DNA of 64,000 nt, taken from Elysia marginata. Taxonomy: Eukaryota > Mollusca > Gastropoda > Plakobranchidae. The notes under the pieces were generated by a model that was given only the letters and a program-made list of their open reading frames with translations, had not been told where the DNA came from and made no database searches. The stretch's first letter is position 1. The number at the start of each line of letters is the position of its first letter. The stretch lies in NCBI GenBank assembly GCA_019649035.1, contig BMAT01005576.1, positions 285,467 through 349,466 of the forward strand, given 5' to 3'. Shown piece by piece: positions 61,774 to 64,000 of the stretch. Made by a program: the position numbers and the translations under genes.

Positions 61774-64000
61774 ACAACCAAAGTTCTTCTCTCTCTTGTC
61801 TTTTCTATACTTCTCCCAACAGTGGCCTCGTTTTTCTTACAACAAGAAGAAATAGGATAATTGAAGGACAGTTTCATAACAAATTCATGACTGGATTGAT
61901 TTTCTTACTGCAAAATTCTGTCACAGATTGTTTGCCGTGGGTAAAGATCATTCACCCATACACTGCATCTTAACATCACAAATCTGAACTTGATCTGGTT
62001 CCGTGCAGAACTTCTTTTGTATGACTTTGTTAGTTTAGTCAACATTATAGTGCGGTCCAAAATGTTATGTCGACGTTTTGTATATAACAACTTTTTTCTT
62101 CCATAGTAAATGCATGTCATCAAAATGTAACCACAAATATTTGAATCAGTTTGTTTAAACAAAGACATATTTTTTTTTAAAACCCTTTGTTCAACATTTT
62201 CAGATTTCTTTACAAAATGATCATAAAAATATGACCACTTTATTTGTCAAGACAAGAATAGTTTTAAAGTTTTGATTTACGTTTTTAACAAACGTTTCTG
62301 TTCCTCTCATTTACAGTTCATTAAAACAAACTCTTTCCATATAGATATTGTAAACTAAAGTAATTTTCGAAATAAGGTTTTATATAATATTTTTTTTCTT
62401 TTTCTCATTAGAATGTTTTCCATTTTTGCGTACAAAATGTGTTTAATAAGTTCATAGGCTTTTAAAGCTGATTTGATTAAAAAAAAACTAACTTCTGTTT
62501 TGTGTTCATCTTTAAAGTAGTATTTGTGTAAAACTGACATCTTCATGCTTTGCTGTAAAACAGATTAAATTATTTATAATGTTTGGTTCAAAATATTCAA
62601 ATATGCAGCACCCCCTCACCCCCCAAAAAATGGAAAAATGCAAGAGAGAAGACGAGAAATCGCCTAATCTATCAAGGATATCGTTGAAAAATTCAGGAAA
62701 CTTAGAAAAAAAATTATAACTGATTTATCGCAAGTTATGAAAGTACTGTAAAAAGAAACATTTATGTGAAATTTTTGTTTCTTCCGAGTTTTTGTGTGTT
62801 TTTTCTTTTTTTTGCGTGGTGCTGCAGCTTATCTTCATTATAAAAAAATATCCAAGCAATTCAAAAGAAGGTGTTTAAGAAACAAAACTTTGACACAGGA
62901 AGCAGCTCTTTTTAGAGCCGAAGCATTATCTTTGTATGGAATCGTTTCAGATCTTAGATATGGTTATAATTGCATTTCGGAAGTGAATAACATCGAATAA
63001 GGAACTAGATCATGTTACTTGTGTGATCAACCTGAAAACCCTCTTTATCGATACCCTCACAGCAGACCTATCAAATTTCAAATGCTGTTATCATGACATC
63101 TTCTCCCTGCCTGAGATCGTTTAAATTGAATTGAGATCAGTCAATCGGATAAATCCACCAGTCATAAAATGTGTTCTATTTCTCTGTACCTTGGAGGGTT
63201 TTAACTTATTGTTTTGTTTGATATGTTTCAACATCAGAACTTTCGGGCTAAAAACTAAACGTTTGCGTTGAGTAAACTTTTTTGATATTGTATACCTAGC
63301 ACAATAGTTTTAAACTTGAATATTATGTGAAAATTTTGTCTATACCAAAACGTGAATACCTTTATTCAAGTATACGATAGAGTGGAATGTAGCTTTGTAA
63401 CAAAAGTCCAAAAATACTGTAAGCGGTTTTGACAGATATTCTGATGTTAAGAAAAATTATTCGCTGAACGCCAAGTATCCAACCTAGCACAAAACAGAAC
63501 AGCGCGGTCTATATTTATTGACTCAATGTACTTTTGATTCCTGAAACAATGGTGTAACATAGGACCTTATAGGTGCTGTACTAGGATGTACGATGTAATA
63601 CATGCATACCACAGACACTAATTTTGTTTTTCAAGCAATTGTTTTTATATTTGGGTATAAGAATTGATCAATTTCACTAAACGATAAATTATGATTTTCT
63701 TCAACATTTCCTAACACGTCTAGAACTTGTTTTTTTTTCATTCTTCGATGTATTAAATAAATTCGCACGCATACAATTATAATTGAAAATATTGAGCGCA
63801 CTTTTTGACCCCTAGAATAAATATAAGATGATGTCAGTTTCCTAACTAAATAGGTCATTTTATTTTTTTAGGGAAATATCACATCAAATTAGTCAATGAC
63901 AGACAAAAAGAAGAAATATTGCAAGTTACTGCACAAAAAAATTTGCGAAACGTAATGTAGCTTAGAAAAATTCAATCATGTTTTCCGTTTCATTGAAAAA
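61774..64000. other. Right flank, nothing recognised
   Basis: AT-rich DNA. Small open frames (for example 62794-63000) lack splice support and relatives I recognise. Confidence 0.45.

Noticed and set aside
1-64000. CRISPR arrays, bacterial operons, integrated bacterial genes, and LTR or capsid-bearing elements
   Set aside because: Nothing of these kinds was recognised; coding sequence is intron-split and the mobile elements seen are LINEs, SINEs and a MITE-like unit.

Overview
The window reads as AT-rich, intron-rich animal nuclear DNA, most likely from a mollusc and probably a gastropod. The inference rests on GT-AG introns, a Shaw/Kv3-type potassium channel of lophotrochozoan style, tRNA-headed SINEs, several non-LTR retrotransposon clades, and many trinucleotide and GA microsatellites. 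Species cannot be fixed from sequence alone. There are three runs of N (15522-15758, 30871-30954, 45329-45400).

Left edge (1-6.8 kb, + strand): the 3' end of a RIG-I-like receptor gene. Three exons (1346-1428, 2353-2646, 5772-5823) join in phase into the zinc-binding RNA-sensing C-terminal domain and a short tail. The helicase part should lie left of the window. The last intron is full of decayed repeats.

7-20 kb: repeat country. It holds an L2/CR1-type LINE (8.2-10.25 kb, +), the 5' part of an RTE-type LINE (10.3-10.93 kb, -), a dead intronless trypsin-like peptidase copy (12.0-12.9 kb, -), a minisatellite (13.9-14.4 kb), a tRNA-derived SINE (15.1-15.4 kb, +), a gap inside a local duplication, and a 2.4-kb LINE with most of its reverse transcriptase readable (17.0-19.5 kb, -). 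From 20 to 30.6 kb I see only simple repeats and unique noncoding DNA.

30.5-51 kb (- strand): one voltage-gated potassium channel gene. Its coding exons lie at 50087-50383 (T1 domain), 34781-35002 (end of T1 and linker), 32233-33501 (S1-S6 and proximal tail) and 30653-31132 (tail and stop), all joined in phase 0. They give about 755 residues, 28 of which are hidden by a gap. The 15-kb intron splits the T1 zinc motif HX5CX20CC. The pore is canonical, but the S6 PVP motif reads TVP. GC-richer islands in the large intron could be regulatory.

51-64 kb: microsatellites, an L2-type LINE 3' fragment (56.7-57.6 kb, +), one candidate orphan exon (61512-61617, -) and otherwise nothing recognisable. 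I found no new multi-gene system. The items most worth following up are the divergent channel, the receptor domain, the inactivated peptidase copy, and the intronic islands.
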